In this document: one piece after another, positions 6,698 to 14,865 of the stretch
Position numbering within the stretch: position 1 is the stretch's first letter
How the letters are laid out: every line of letters starts with the position of its first letter
DNA from: CAYRAV01 sp964422365
Lineage (GTDB): Bacteria > Bacillota > Clostridia > Lachnospirales > Lachnospiraceae
Length of the DNA: 27,612 bases
Assembly: GCA_964422365.1 (NCBI GenBank)
Contig: CAYRAV010000042.1
Coordinates: 1-27,612, forward strand
Direction: 5' to 3'
Program-made: the position numbers and the translations under genes
Notes under the pieces: generated by a model
What the model was told of the DNA's origin: nothing
Database searches by the model: none
Seen by the model: the letters and a program-made list of their open reading frames with translations, nothing else

Positions 6698-9235
6698 TCA
6701 CACTAAAAACTTCTGTAATAAGCGTACAAGTTCTTTGATATCAATTGGTTTTGCTATGTGCCCATTCATGCCGCAATTCAGACAATATTGGACATCATCA
6801 TCAAAGGCATCTGCAGTCATAGCAATAATTGGAAGTTCACTGTCTGAACGCTCTAATGCACGGATGCCCTTTGTAGCATCATAACCATTCATTATCGGCA
6901 TACGGATATCCATCAGAATTGTATCATAATAGCCCATTTCAGATTTTTCAAACAACTCTATACATTCTTTCCCATTTACTGCACGTGTAACCTCAAACCC
7001 AAATGATGTAAGAATTTCATTTGCAATTTCCCAGTTTATGTCAATATCTTCTGCCAATAAAATACGTTTACCAGTAAAGTCTATTGCCACCTGCCCTTCA
7101 GTCTGCTCTGCAGTACTATCCGCACCTTCTACATACTGACTTAGACGGCTATACAATGTGGATTTAAACAAAGGTTTTGAAATAAAGCCTTCAATCTCTA
7201 CTGACTGAACCTCCTCTTCAATATCACTCCAGTCATAAGCAGATATTAAAAAGACAGGTATTTCTTTCCCCACTCTGTTCCGAAGTTCACGAATAGTCTG
7301 CAATCCATCCATTTGCGGCATTTTCCAGTCAATCAGTACAAAACGATAATCATCTCCTTTTTGGTGATGCTCCTCTATCATTTTAATTGCCTCTTTACCA
7401 TCCTGAGTCCATTCAGCATGAACTCCAAGCTCCTCCAAATTGGCAACAGCACTGGTACACAACTGCTCATTATCATCTACCACAAGGATATTCCACTCTG
7501 GCAGCTTTACCTCTCCTTGTTTATCTACTTTTTCCATATCGAGAGTAATATGGAACTTACTTCCCTTATCCAACTCACTATACAACTCAATCGTACCATT
7601 CATAAGATCAACAATTGCTTTTACAATTGCCATACCTAATCCTGTTCCAGTAATTCTATGTACCTTTTCTCTATTTTCTCTTTCAAAACTGTCAAAAATT
7701 TTCCTCCGAAACTCCTCTGACATTCCAATTCCATTATCTTCTACCCAGAAATGTGTACGCACATATGAATCACCCAATGGCGAATTCTCCTGGTAAACCC
7801 GTATATCAATTCTACCTTCTTCTGGTGTAAACTTAAGTGCATTAGATAACAAATTCAATATCAGCTGATTCAAACGAATACCATCACAATATACTTCTTC
7901 TGCCTGAATATCTCGAATAAATATATCAAAATACTGATTTCTTTCCTTTACCTGTGGCTGTATGATATTTACCATATCATCCATCGTTTCCCGCAAGGAA
8001 ATCTGGTCCATATTCAGAGTCATCTTCCCGCTCTCAATTTTAGACATATCCAGCACATCATTAATCAGCCCCAGCAAATGTTTACTTGACAGTCGTACTT
8101 TTTCCAGGCAATCCTTTACTCGGGTATTGTCATCTATATTTTTCATGGCAATCTCTGTCATTCCTATAATTGCATTCATCGGGGTACGAATGTCATGACT
8201 CATACTAGATAGAAAGTCACTTTTTGCCCTGCTTGCATGAATGGCTTCCTGCTTCGTTTCATCTAATCTCTTCATCTGCTGTTGTGACAACCGGAAATAC
8301 AAAATAAATATAACTACCATAGTAACTATAATAACCGCTGATGAAAATATCATGCTTTCAATACGGGATACATCAAGTTTGCTTATTGAAGCATCCAAAA
8401 CCTTAGCTTCCATAACTGTAATCAGATACCATGTGGAATTTTCAGAAATCGGTGTACAATACATATATCGTGTTTCACCTTCAACCAACACTTGTGTAGA
8501 GTAAGTTTCACCTATTGCCATAGCTTCCTGCAGACATCTAATATGTTCCTCTACATCTTTATCAAGTATTTCTCTAAGGCGTTCGAAATAATTATTTTTG
8601 TATGCCTGCCCAGTTCTAATAATAAAGTCTCCATTCCCATCAATAATATGAGTATTGACCCGCTTCTCTTGATTTTCTAAAAAAAGTGCTTTGTTGAGAT
8701 AATCCATAGTAACTCCAACTACTAATGCTGCACTTTTACTGCCATCTTTCATCCTGTAATTGGCACTTTTTCCCAATATTAATATTTTTTCCCCCTGGCT
8801 GCCAATCCCTTGTTCTACAATATTACCATTCTCCTCCAAGGATTCTTTAATTGCATCCTTATCAGAAACAAATTCCAAATCTTCTCCATAAATCTCTTCC
8901 AATTCACCCTCTTCTGTATAAAATCCTAAATAGGAAAAGCTTCTAACTTTCGTATTAGTTATCATATTATTGATCATCTCTTCATTATAACTATCCTCAG
9001 CAGGAATGCTCTTTATAATTCCCTCTAGCTGCTCTAAACGCAGTTGAACAATAGAAATAAACTTTTGCTGTAATTGCCCATTCATTTCTTCCATATAAAT
9101 TTCGCTAATCTCTGCAATCGTTCTCTCTGTTCTTTTACTCATAAAAATAGTGAGCCAAACAAATGATATTACACATATAATTGCCAAACTGACAAAACTG
9201 CTCCATAACAATCTTTTTACTTTTTTATCCATCAT
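6698..9235 (-). CDS. Hybrid sensor histidine kinase with two receiver domains
   Basis: 845 residues from the ATG at 9235 (GAGGG 6 bp upstream; GTG 9238 and ATG 9232 are alternatives). Order: TM1 (about 10-33), extracellular Cache-like sensor region (about 35-290), TM2 (296-315), HisKA with phospho-accepting His in SHDIRTPMNAIIGM (about 347), HATPase with NLLSNALKF (N box), DNGIGM (G1) and GTGLGMAIV (G2), REC1 with Asp in DWKMPQMDG (about 636) and REC2 with Asp in MDIRMPIMNG (about 776) and conserved Lys in AKPID. It lacks its own Hpt domain; a separate Hpt protein and an HD-GYP response regulator are encoded just upstream on the same strand. Phosphate flow His-REC-Hpt-REC is inferred. The signal is unknown. 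Confidence 0.95.
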   Translation of the reverse strand: MMDKKVKRLLWSSFVSLAIICVISFVWLTIFMSKRTERTIAEISEIYMEEMNGQLQQKFISIVQLRLEQLEGIIKSIPAEDSYNEEMINNMITNTKVRSFSYLGFYTEEGELEEIYGEDLEFVSDKDAIKESLEENGNIVEQGIGSQGEKILILGKSANYRMKDGSKSAALVVGVTMDYLNKALFLENQEKRVNTHIIDGNGDFIIRTGQAYKNNYFERLREILDKDVEEHIRCLQEAMAIGETYSTQVLVEGETRYMYCTPISENSTWYLITVMEAKVLDASISKLDVSRIESMIFSSAVIIVTMVVIFILYFRLSQQQMKRLDETKQEAIHASRAKSDFLSSMSHDIRTPMNAIIGMTEIAMKNIDDNTRVKDCLEKVRLSSKHLLGLINDVLDMSKIESGKMTLNMDQISLRETMDDMVNIIQPQVKERNQYFDIFIRDIQAEEVYCDGIRLNQLILNLLSNALKFTPEEGRIDIRVYQENSPLGDSYVRTHFWVEDNGIGMSEEFRRKIFDSFERENREKVHRITGTGLGMAIVKAIVDLMNGTIELYSELDKGSKFHITLDMEKVDKQGEVKLPEWNILVVDDNEQLCTSAVANLEELGVHAEWTQDGKEAIKMIEEHHQKGDDYRFVLIDWKMPQMDGLQTIRELRNRVGKEIPVFLISAYDWSDIEEEVQSVEIEGFISKPLFKSTLYSRLSQYVEGADSTAEQTEGQVAIDFTGKRILLAEDIDINWEIANEILTSFGFEVTRAVNGKECIELFEKSEMGYYDTILMDIRMPIMNGYDATKGIRALERSDSELPIIAMTADAFDDDVQYCLNCGMNGHIAKPIDIKELVRLLQKFLV

Positions 9236-9345
9236 CACATTCCCTCTTTAACTAACTTATGTTTAAAATTTATTCTCCATCCTGTCTAAGTTCATTTACA
9301 ACAAAGTCAAGCTGTAATTTATTATATCCTTACTATCTAATAGTC

Positions 9346-9376
9346 AAAAACCCCACAGCAAGCTGCGGGTTTTTGA
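9346..9376. terminator. Bidirectional intrinsic terminator between HD-GYP and kinase genes
   Basis: AAAAACCC pairs with GGGTTTTT, and an inner stem CAGC/GCTG is separated by a small internal loop. A/T runs on both sides allow termination in either direction. It lies after the HD-GYP gene (ends 9567) and upstream of the kinase gene, so the kinase probably has its own promoter or depends on read-through. Confidence 0.75.
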
Positions 9377-9407
9377 ATTTTATGACATTTAGCGAATTGT
9401 CTTGGAT

Positions 9408-9460
9408 GAGCCAATGATTAAAGCACATGGCTGTTAACCATTGGTTGGCTCGAAAGCCAA
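9408..9460. other. Intergenic hairpin-forming segment
   Basis: GAGCCAATG (9408) can pair with CATTGGTTGGCTC (9439-9451), leaving a CC bulge. Alternatively TTGGCT-CGAA-AGCCAA (9445-9460) folds as a perfect tetraloop hairpin. The two folds are mutually exclusive. No known riboswitch motif is recognised. The rest of the 9236-9566 spacer holds only the terminator and AT-rich DNA. Confidence 0.4.
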
Positions 9461-9566
9461 TTTGGGGAGATATTGTATAGATTCTTCCCGATTGTAAGTT
9501 TATATCCTAAATATGACTTCTGTCAAATTATGAATAGCAGTTCTGAATAATTACTATTTTTTATAT

Positions 9567-10595
9567 TTATATAACCGCCATAAATACCGCAAGCACTTTT
9601 GGATTAAAAATTCCACATTCACCATTTAATATCATTTTTACAGCAGTATCATGGCTAAAAGCCTTTTTATAACACCTTTCGGATGTAAGTGCATCATATA
9701 CATCGGCAACTGATACAACTTGTGCCCAAATAGAAATATCATCACCACTTAGTCCATCCGGATAACCTCTTCCATCCCACCGCTCATGATGGTGTCTGCA
9801 AATATCATAACTATATTTATACAAACCTTCATCCATGATGCTTGGAATATTTTGAAGAATTTCACACCCTTTTATTGTATGCTGCTTCATTACTTCAAAC
9901 TCTTCCTCTGTAAGCCTGCCTGGCTTGTTTAAAATACTATCTGGTATAGAAATCTTGCCTACATCATGAAGTATGGAAGATAGAACGATTTTATCAATCT
10001 CTTCTCTAGGCAAATGGTACTCTGGGTATGTTTCACTTACCTTCTTCATCAAAACTTTTGTAAGACCGGAAATGCGCTTAACATGCTCTCCCGACTCACC
10101 ATCCCTGAATTCAATCACTGTAGCAAGTGTTTCTACCATTGAATAATTCAAGCTGTTAAGACGTTTCACCTGTTCTTCTACGATGCTCTCTAATTGATTT
10201 CTATGTGCATATAATTCAACAACATTGCTAATTCTGCACTTAAGGAAATGTGTCATAAATGGTTTCCTAATTACATCAATTGCACCTAAATCGTAACCTT
10301 CTATCAGCATTTTTTCGCTATCTGTTGCAGTTATCAAAAACACAGGAATACTATTTATTTTCCCGCTTCTGTTCATTTCTTTAAGTACCTCCAGCCCATT
10401 CATTTCAGGCATGAGCAGATCGAGGAGTACTGCACAAATTTGTAAATCTCCATTAATAATTTCAAGTGCCTGTGTTCCATCGCAAGCCTCTATTATCTTA
10501 TATTCATCTTTAAAAATCTCTGCCAATATCATGCGATTAATTTCAATATCATCAACAATTAATATGGTTTTATCCTTACTTATTTGAACATCCAT
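9567..10595 (-). CDS. Response regulator with HD-GYP domain (probable cyclic di-GMP phosphodiesterase)
   Basis: 342 residues. The start at 10595 (MDVQISKDKT) is chosen for its GGAGGAG 8 bp upstream; a longer frame would overlap the Hpt gene. REC domain (1-125): acidic pair VDD, phospho-acceptor D59 in LLDLLMPEMNG and conserved K111 in RKPF. A coiled linker (about 130-150) precedes the HD-GYP domain (150-342), with H210-D211 in SSILHDVGK, HTIKG, HHHERWDGRGYPDGL (GYP at 277-279) and VADVYDALTSERCY. All main metal-binding and signature residues are present, so hydrolysis of c-di-GMP is expected. It lies 56 bp downstream of an Hpt protein gene and probably receives phosphate through it. No output DNA-binding domain is present. 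Confidence 0.93.
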   Translation of the reverse strand: MDVQISKDKTILIVDDIEINRMILAEIFKDEYKIIEACDGTQALEIINGDLQICAVLLDLLMPEMNGLEVLKEMNRSGKINSIPVFLITATDSEKMLIEGYDLGAIDVIRKPFMTHFLKCRISNVVELYAHRNQLESIVEEQVKRLNSLNYSMVETLATVIEFRDGESGEHVKRISGLTKVLMKKVSETYPEYHLPREEIDKIVLSSILHDVGKISIPDSILNKPGRLTEEEFEVMKQHTIKGCEILQNIPSIMDEGLYKYSYDICRHHHERWDGRGYPDGLSGDDISIWAQVVSVADVYDALTSERCYKKAFSHDTAVKMILNGECGIFNPKVLAVFMAVI

Positions 10596-10622
10596 AAAAA
10601 TAACTCCTCCAAAGATTGCTCC

Positions 10623-10644
10623 ATCCAATCTACAATGATTGGAT
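10623..10644. other. Small hairpin between hpt and HD-GYP genes
   Basis: ATCCAATC-N6-GATTGGAT is a perfect 8-bp stem in the 56-bp spacer, just upstream of the RBS of the HD-GYP gene. It has no strong T-tract on the minus strand, so an mRNA-stability or translation role is more likely than termination. Confidence 0.45.
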
Positions 10645-10651
10645 ATTTTTC

Positions 10652-11005
10652 TTATAATGTATGTTTTTGTATGCAATTTATGATATCTGCCTGAACAGAA
10701 AGAATTCCCTCAAGAACAACTTTAGCCTGTTCTGGCTGCTTTGCACGCAGTAAATTCACGATTTCAGTATATGCCTCATAAAGTGGTTTTATTGACAAAT
10801 TTCCAGTTGCTCCTTTGATAGCATGTGCTTTTTCTATAATATCATCATAATTATTACAATCAAAGTCAGTATTAATTGATGACTTATCTATTAACTCCAC
10901 AAACTTACCCAGCATTTTTTCATAAAGAGAACGATTCCCCATAAAACGTTCTAACCCTTCTTCTATATTTACTCCTTTAGTTTTCAATTCTTCCAGTAAT
11001 TCCAT
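10652..11005 (-). CDS. Stand-alone Hpt (histidine phosphotransfer) protein
   Basis: 117 residues from the ATG at 11005 (MELLEELKTK, preceded by AAGGGG); an ATG 24 bp upstream lacks a good RBS. The protein is all-helical, with the Hpt signature AHAIKGATGNL and phosphorylatable H61. Hpt proteins relay phosphoryl groups between receiver domains of hybrid kinases and terminal response regulators. This fits its place directly upstream of a REC-HD-GYP gene and near a hybrid kinase that has two REC domains but no Hpt. Length is typical for a free-standing Hpt (about 110-130). Confidence 0.9.
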   Translation of the reverse strand: MELLEELKTKGVNIEEGLERFMGNRSLYEKMLGKFVELIDKSSINTDFDCNNYDDIIEKAHAIKGATGNLSIKPLYEAYTEIVNLLRAKQPEQAKVVLEGILSVQADIINCIQKHTL

Positions 11006-11085
11006 CAATACTACCCCTTTCTTTTTCATAACATTCTATAAATTGTGTATTATGTAATAAAAACTTTGTCCATGATATCAGTCAA

Positions 11086-11141
11086 ATACCCCGACACAAG
11101 CAGCTGCATCAAATCTGCAGCACCACAGAATGGCGGGGTAT
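11086..11141. repeat. Nested palindromic unit (possible REP-like element)
   Basis: An outer stem ATACCCCG (11086-11093) pairs with CGGGGTAT (11134-11141). An inner stem GCTGCA (11103-11108) pairs with TGCAGC (11116-11121). The result is a 56-bp two-tier hairpin in the 417-bp spacer between hpt and the HAD gene. No T-tract follows. Its form is that of a dispersed palindromic unit or a structured leader RNA. No second copy is seen here. Nothing else is recognised in 11142-11422. Confidence 0.5.
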
Positions 11142-11422
11142 CTAACCATATACAATTATCAAATACAAGCAGACTTACACTTCCCCATTACATACAATGG
11201 AATAAAGCTTACCACTATCCTTATGTCATGAACAAAAATCTACAAATTCTGCATAACTAATATGTGAATATCCTCTAACAGTATCCATGTAAAATTATGC
11301 TTAATTTTATACAGTAATCAAACTATAATTATCTCCCTTGAATTTTAATATAAAATGCACTATTTGTCAACAAAAAATGCCAATAGCAAATGTTATTTTA
11401 TCTCTATAAAACCAAACTTGCT

Positions 11423-12238
11423 CTAAGCAGCTCTAAATACAAACTTATTCACCACATGTGCCACTCCATCCTCATCATTAGATGGTGCAATATAATCTGC
11501 TGATTCTTTCACAACATCCTTTCCATTTTCCATAGCAACTCCAAGCCCTGCATACTCAATCATAGACAAATCATTAAACCCATCCCCACATGCAATCAGC
11601 TGTTCTTTTGGTACATTTAACTGTTTTAACAGTGCATCCAGTGAAGCTGCCTTATCTACATTCTGTGGCATTACCTCTAAGAAAAATGCCTCTGAACGAT
11701 ATACGCTTAATCGGTCGCCTAATGCTTCTTTTACCTGTGGTTCTACTGATGCCAGATAATCTCCATCTGCAGTCATCAGACATTTATTAACAGGATAATC
11801 CACATAATCACCCAGACATTCCACTTCCTTTAATGGCATTTTATTAATCTTTGACTCAATCTGTACATATGGATCCTCTTCATTCTCTGTAATCACAGTA
11901 TCTTTATCATAAGACACAATCGTAACATCAAAGTTCTGTGATAAATGATAGATTTCCTGTACTTCCTCTGGTGTCAGGTTCTGATCATATACTATTTCAT
12001 CTTTCTCACAATCTAAAATCCTTGCACCATTATAAGATAAAATAAATCCACCATATTCTTTTAGATTTAACTGCTCTGCTAATGGAACAATTCCATAAGT
12101 AGGACGTCCTGATGCCAGAATAATTCTTCCTCCGTTTTCCTGAAAACGGAATAATACTTCTTTCGTGTAATCAGAAATTTCCTTCTTAGAATTTGTCAGT
12201 GTTCCATCTAAATCTAATGCTAATAATTTGTACTTCAT
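11423..12238 (-). CDS. Cof-type HAD hydrolase (sugar/nucleotide phosphatase, class IIB)
   Basis: 271 residues, the normal Cof/YidA length. The HAD motifs are all visible: motif I LALDLDGTLTNS near the N-terminus (catalytic Asp pair), motif II ILASGR, the Lys before the C-terminal core and motif III/IV ACGDGFNDLSMIEYAGLGVAM. The long insertion between motifs II and III is the C2B cap that defines class IIB. Such enzymes dephosphorylate phosphosugars, phosphorylated cofactors or related metabolites; the exact substrate cannot be read from sequence. GGGAGG lies 11 bp before the ATG and a good promoter lies at 12358-12386. It is flanked by unrelated genes and is probably monocistronic. Confidence 0.92.
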   Translation of the reverse strand: MKYKLLALDLDGTLTNSKKEISDYTKEVLFRFQENGGRIILASGRPTYGIVPLAEQLNLKEYGGFILSYNGARILDCEKDEIVYDQNLTPEEVQEIYHLSQNFDVTIVSYDKDTVITENEEDPYVQIESKINKMPLKEVECLGDYVDYPVNKCLMTADGDYLASVEPQVKEALGDRLSVYRSEAFFLEVMPQNVDKAASLDALLKQLNVPKEQLIACGDGFNDLSMIEYAGLGVAMENGKDVVKESADYIAPSNDEDGVAHVVNKFVFRAA

Positions 12239-12286
12239 TACAATAACAGCCTCCCATGTATATTTATCATTCCATTATCTTGTTCC

Positions 12287-12316
12287 CATACCAGCAACTG
12301 TTGCGCTAATGGTATG
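12287..12316. other. Hairpin in the leader of the HAD gene
   Basis: CATACC (12287-12292) pairs with GGTATG (12311-12316), enclosing GCAAC-T-GTTGC. It lies between the promoter and start codon of the HAD gene on the minus strand. It could be a leader structure; no known riboswitch consensus is seen. Confidence 0.35.
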
Positions 12317-12357
12317 CTGTGCATTCATTTCATAATATATGCACATCACTTTGTCTC

Positions 12358-12386
12358 ATATTAGCATTTCAAAATAACTCTGTCAA
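12358..12386 (-). promoter_or_regulatory. Sigma-A promoter for the HAD phosphatase gene
   Basis: On the minus strand TTGACA (12386-12381), 17 bp, then TAATAT (12363-12358). Only one or two bases differ from consensus at the -10 box. The leader to the ATG at 12238 is about 110 nt. Confidence 0.7.
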
Positions 12387-12456
12387 GATGATATCCTTTC
12401 CTTTTATTCTTCAGATATTACTACCCATACATGCCATTCTTTAGATACAACGGTTT

Positions 12457-12885
12457 CTATTCATACACCACATCTTTATCCAGAAATTCCATCTTTACCA
12501 CCACATATGGATAAGTTACCGCTTTGCTCACTTCCTCCTGCTCTGATGGACCAATCAGTGTAGTCTTCATAAACACAGAATTTTCTGTTTCATACAAGTC
12601 ATTTACACTAATACTGTATCCTCCTGTCTGCTGGGTGCCATATCCTACTACAATATACAGATAAGAATCCTTTGCATAAGAAAGCTTAAATTCACTTTCC
12701 TTCTTTTCTTCAATGATTTCCTTTAATTCCTCTGGCAAATCGGCATCCTCCACAACGGTATAATCTATCTCTCCAATTTTGTCTGTTGCTGTCTGCTCCA
12801 TTTTACAAGAAGTAAATCCTCCGCAACATACTACAACCATTGTGAAAAATATCCACATTTTTTTTACAACTTTCCACTGCTTCAT
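12457..12885 (-). CDS. Putative lipoprotein with PrcB C-terminal-like domain
   Basis: 142 residues from the ATG at 12885, chosen because GGTGGA lies 8 bp upstream; an ATG at 12900 lacks an RBS. The N-terminus is basic, then hydrophobic, ending in a lipobox-like FTSC (Cys about residue 27), so it is probably an extracytoplasmic lipoprotein. The second half (SYLYIVVGYGTQQTGGYSISV, then YPYVVVKM) matches the protease-complex PrcB C-terminal domain pattern as I remember it: G-x-x-x-T-G-G-Y-x-I-x-V. Its function in Firmicutes is not known to me. It starts 27 bp after the tenI-like gene and is likely co-transcribed with it, but has no evident link to thiamine. Confidence 0.75.
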   Translation of the reverse strand: MKQWKVVKKMWIFFTMVVVCCGGFTSCKMEQTATDKIGEIDYTVVEDADLPEELKEIIEEKKESEFKLSYAKDSYLYIVVGYGTQQTGGYSISVNDLYETENSVFMKTTLIGPSEQEEVSKAVTYPYVVVKMEFLDKDVVYE

Positions 12886-12912
12886 AACTGATTCCACCAT
12901 ATTAAAAAGTCT

Positions 12913-13533
12913 TTAATCATTCTTATGCATAAGTGCTCCAAAAAATGCTTCTATCTGTTCTTTTGGCTTTTCACATTCCATCATTTCGGACATAATACAA
13001 ACACCCTCTGCACCGTTTTTTAATACTTCCTGCACCCGTTCCACATAAATTCCGCCAATCGCAAATACAGGAATGGATACTGTATCACAAACCTTCTGCA
13101 AAAAAGAAAGTCCTCTTGCCGGAACTCCCCTTTTGCAGTTTGTTGGGTAAATATGCCCTGCAATCAGATAATCTGCTCCTAATTGCTCCATCGCTGCTGC
13201 CTCTTCTACAGAATGAATGGAAACACCAATTTTCTCAAACCTGTTCTTACTATCTGTCTGAAGATTTTCAAAATCAGAAACAGATAAATGAATCCATGGT
13301 ACATGCAGTTTTTCTGCAATCTTTACCTGCTTGTTAATACCAAAAGGAACTTCATGTCTTTTACAGATTTCTAAACATTTTATGGCAAGTATCTCAAATT
13401 CTGCTTCTGATAAATCCTTTTCCCGCAAAATAATTCCTTGTGGATTTCCTTGTGCAATTTTTTCTATCCGTTTTAGAAAGTCTTCCCTGCACAATCTACG
13501 GTTTGTAATAACTATCATATCTTTATTCCTCAT
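12913..13533 (-). CDS. tenI: TenI/ThiE-family protein, probably thiazole tautomerase
   Basis: 206 residues of the ThiE/TenI TIM-barrel family. Visible motifs: VITNRR at the N-terminus, IILREKDL (phosphate/substrate strand), GADYLIAGHIYPTNCKRG and VFAIGGI, GAEGVCIMSEMM. Thiamine phosphate synthases usually read GPIFPTxTK; this protein has GHIYPTNCK with His127, as in Bacillus TenI, whose corresponding His is catalytic in tautomerising the thiazole carboxylate. The ThiE GQxD-type loop is also replaced (IHLSVSD). TenI activity fits its place after thiS-thiG-thiH, because ThiG makes the TenI substrate. It starts 9 bp after the thiH stop. Automatic pipelines would probably label it thiE. Confidence 0.82.
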   Translation of the reverse strand: MRNKDMIVITNRRLCREDFLKRIEKIAQGNPQGIILREKDLSEAEFEILAIKCLEICKRHEVPFGINKQVKIAEKLHVPWIHLSVSDFENLQTDSKNRFEKIGVSIHSVEEAAAMEQLGADYLIAGHIYPTNCKRGVPARGLSFLQKVCDTVSIPVFAIGGIYVERVQEVLKNGAEGVCIMSEMMECEKPKEQIEAFFGALMHKND

Positions 13534-13542
13534 CTGCCTTTG

Positions 13543-14703
13543 CTATACATAAATGTAATCTGTATACACTGGCTGCAGTCCCTTTTCTAAAATCATATGA
13601 TGTACTTCTTCTACACTTCTTGGATCTGAAATTTCAAACTGTTCATCACCTTTTGTGCCAATTTCTTCATCATGCCCGCCAACACCTACACTAACACCAG
13701 CTGATATTTTCGTAGCGGCCATTCCAATTACATTGTCCCTAAATCCTGCCCTCTCTCTTGTTGAAATGGTAATCCCTGCAAATGGCATAAACAAACGATA
13801 TGCCAGCATAACCTGCAATAATTGTGTTTCGTGGACATCATTGGGATGATTTTCTGTATGGTTAATATACGGGCGGAGTCTTGGGAAAGAAAAGGATATT
13901 TCTGCATGTGGGTATTTCTTCTGTATCAAATTTGCATGTATTGCTGCTGCAAAAGCATCTTTTCTAAAATCTCCAAGTCCTAATAGCGAACCAAATGCTA
14001 CTCCACGCATCCCTCCAAGAATAGCCCTCTCCTGTGCATGAAAACGGTATGGATAGATTCGTTTTGTGCCGCTTAAATGCATTTCCTCATATTTATCTGT
14101 ATCATAAGTTTCCTGATATACACTGACAAAATCTGCACCACATTTTTGCAGATAGGCATATTCATCCGAATTAAGTGGATAGATTTCAATGCCCACATTG
14201 GTAAAATATTTTCTAGAAAGTTTGACCGCCTCTCCGATATAATTTACATCTGATTGGCTTCTGCACTCGCCTGTCAACAGCAGGATTTCTTTTAATCCCG
14301 TTTTTGCAATTGTCTGCAATTCGTGTGCAATCTCTTCTAATGTTAATTTTCCGCGATGAATATGATTATGACAGTTAAACCCGCAATACACACAATAATT
14401 CTCACAATAATTCGCAATATACAGCGGAGTAAACATACAAACGGAATTTCCAAAATGCTTTGCTGTTTCCATTTTTGCTTTCTGTGCCATTGGCTCTAAA
14501 AATTTTTCTGCCGCTGGTGACAACAATGCCTTAAAATCTTCAATGTCTATTTGATCCTTTTTCAAAGCTTCCGAAACATCCTGTGCTCTATATTTTTTAT
14601 AATCATATGTTTCCATCATAGAAAGTACCTGCTCCATTACATCAGATTCAATTTGTTCCATTCCTGGAAGATACTTCATATGATCTGTTTTCTTCTGCTC
14701 CAT
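13543..14703 (-). CDS. thiH: 2-iminoacetate synthase ThiH (radical SAM)
   Basis: 386 residues. It has the radical-SAM cluster motif C100-ENY-C104-VY-C107 (CxxxCxxC) preceded by TPLYIANYC, then LTGECRSQSDVNYIGEAV and the family-typical IYPLNSDEYAYL and SFPRLRPY. It cleaves tyrosine with S-adenosylmethionine to give dehydroglycine (2-iminoacetate) and p-cresol, supplying the glycine-derived part of the thiamine thiazole. ThiH rather than oxygen-dependent ThiO points to anaerobic metabolism. It lies downstream of thiG across a 162-bp spacer and upstream of the tenI-like gene (9 bp). The RBS is AGGAAG, about 11 bp before the ATG. Confidence 0.95.
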   Translation of the reverse strand: MEQKKTDHMKYLPGMEQIESDVMEQVLSMMETYDYKKYRAQDVSEALKKDQIDIEDFKALLSPAAEKFLEPMAQKAKMETAKHFGNSVCMFTPLYIANYCENYCVYCGFNCHNHIHRGKLTLEEIAHELQTIAKTGLKEILLLTGECRSQSDVNYIGEAVKLSRKYFTNVGIEIYPLNSDEYAYLQKCGADFVSVYQETYDTDKYEEMHLSGTKRIYPYRFHAQERAILGGMRGVAFGSLLGLGDFRKDAFAAAIHANLIQKKYPHAEISFSFPRLRPYINHTENHPNDVHETQLLQVMLAYRLFMPFAGITISTRERAGFRDNVIGMAATKISAGVSVGVGGHDEEIGTKGDEQFEISDPRSVEEVHHMILEKGLQPVYTDYIYV

Positions 14704-14734
14704 TTAATATACACTTCCTATTCTTCCTATTTAT

Positions 14735-14750
14735 GTTACAGTTCAGCCAT
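14735..14750. repeat. GTTACAGTTCAGCCAT box in the thiG-thiH spacer
   Basis: This box closely resembles the GTAACAGTTCAGCTA end of the MITE-like copy at 6491 and two motifs near 16512 and 16546. A CATATC-N6-GATATG hairpin follows at 14781-14798. The spacer may therefore hold an eroded repeat element. No terminator is evident. Confidence 0.4.
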
Positions 14751-14865
14751 GCCGTTCATCTCTTACTTTTTGGTACAAAACATATCCTTTGTGATATGCC
14801 TGGATACATATAAGATATTGCAGCATATTTATACTCTTTATAACCAATTGAAACAATAAAACTGT

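Noticed and set aside
9236..9566. Cyclic di-GMP riboswitch near the HD-GYP gene
   Set aside because: The hairpins at 9408-9460 do not show the conserved core of either known class.
11045..11260. 71-codon plus-strand ORF upstream of hpt
   Set aside because: It overlaps the palindromic unit, has no convincing RBS and no recognisable protein features.
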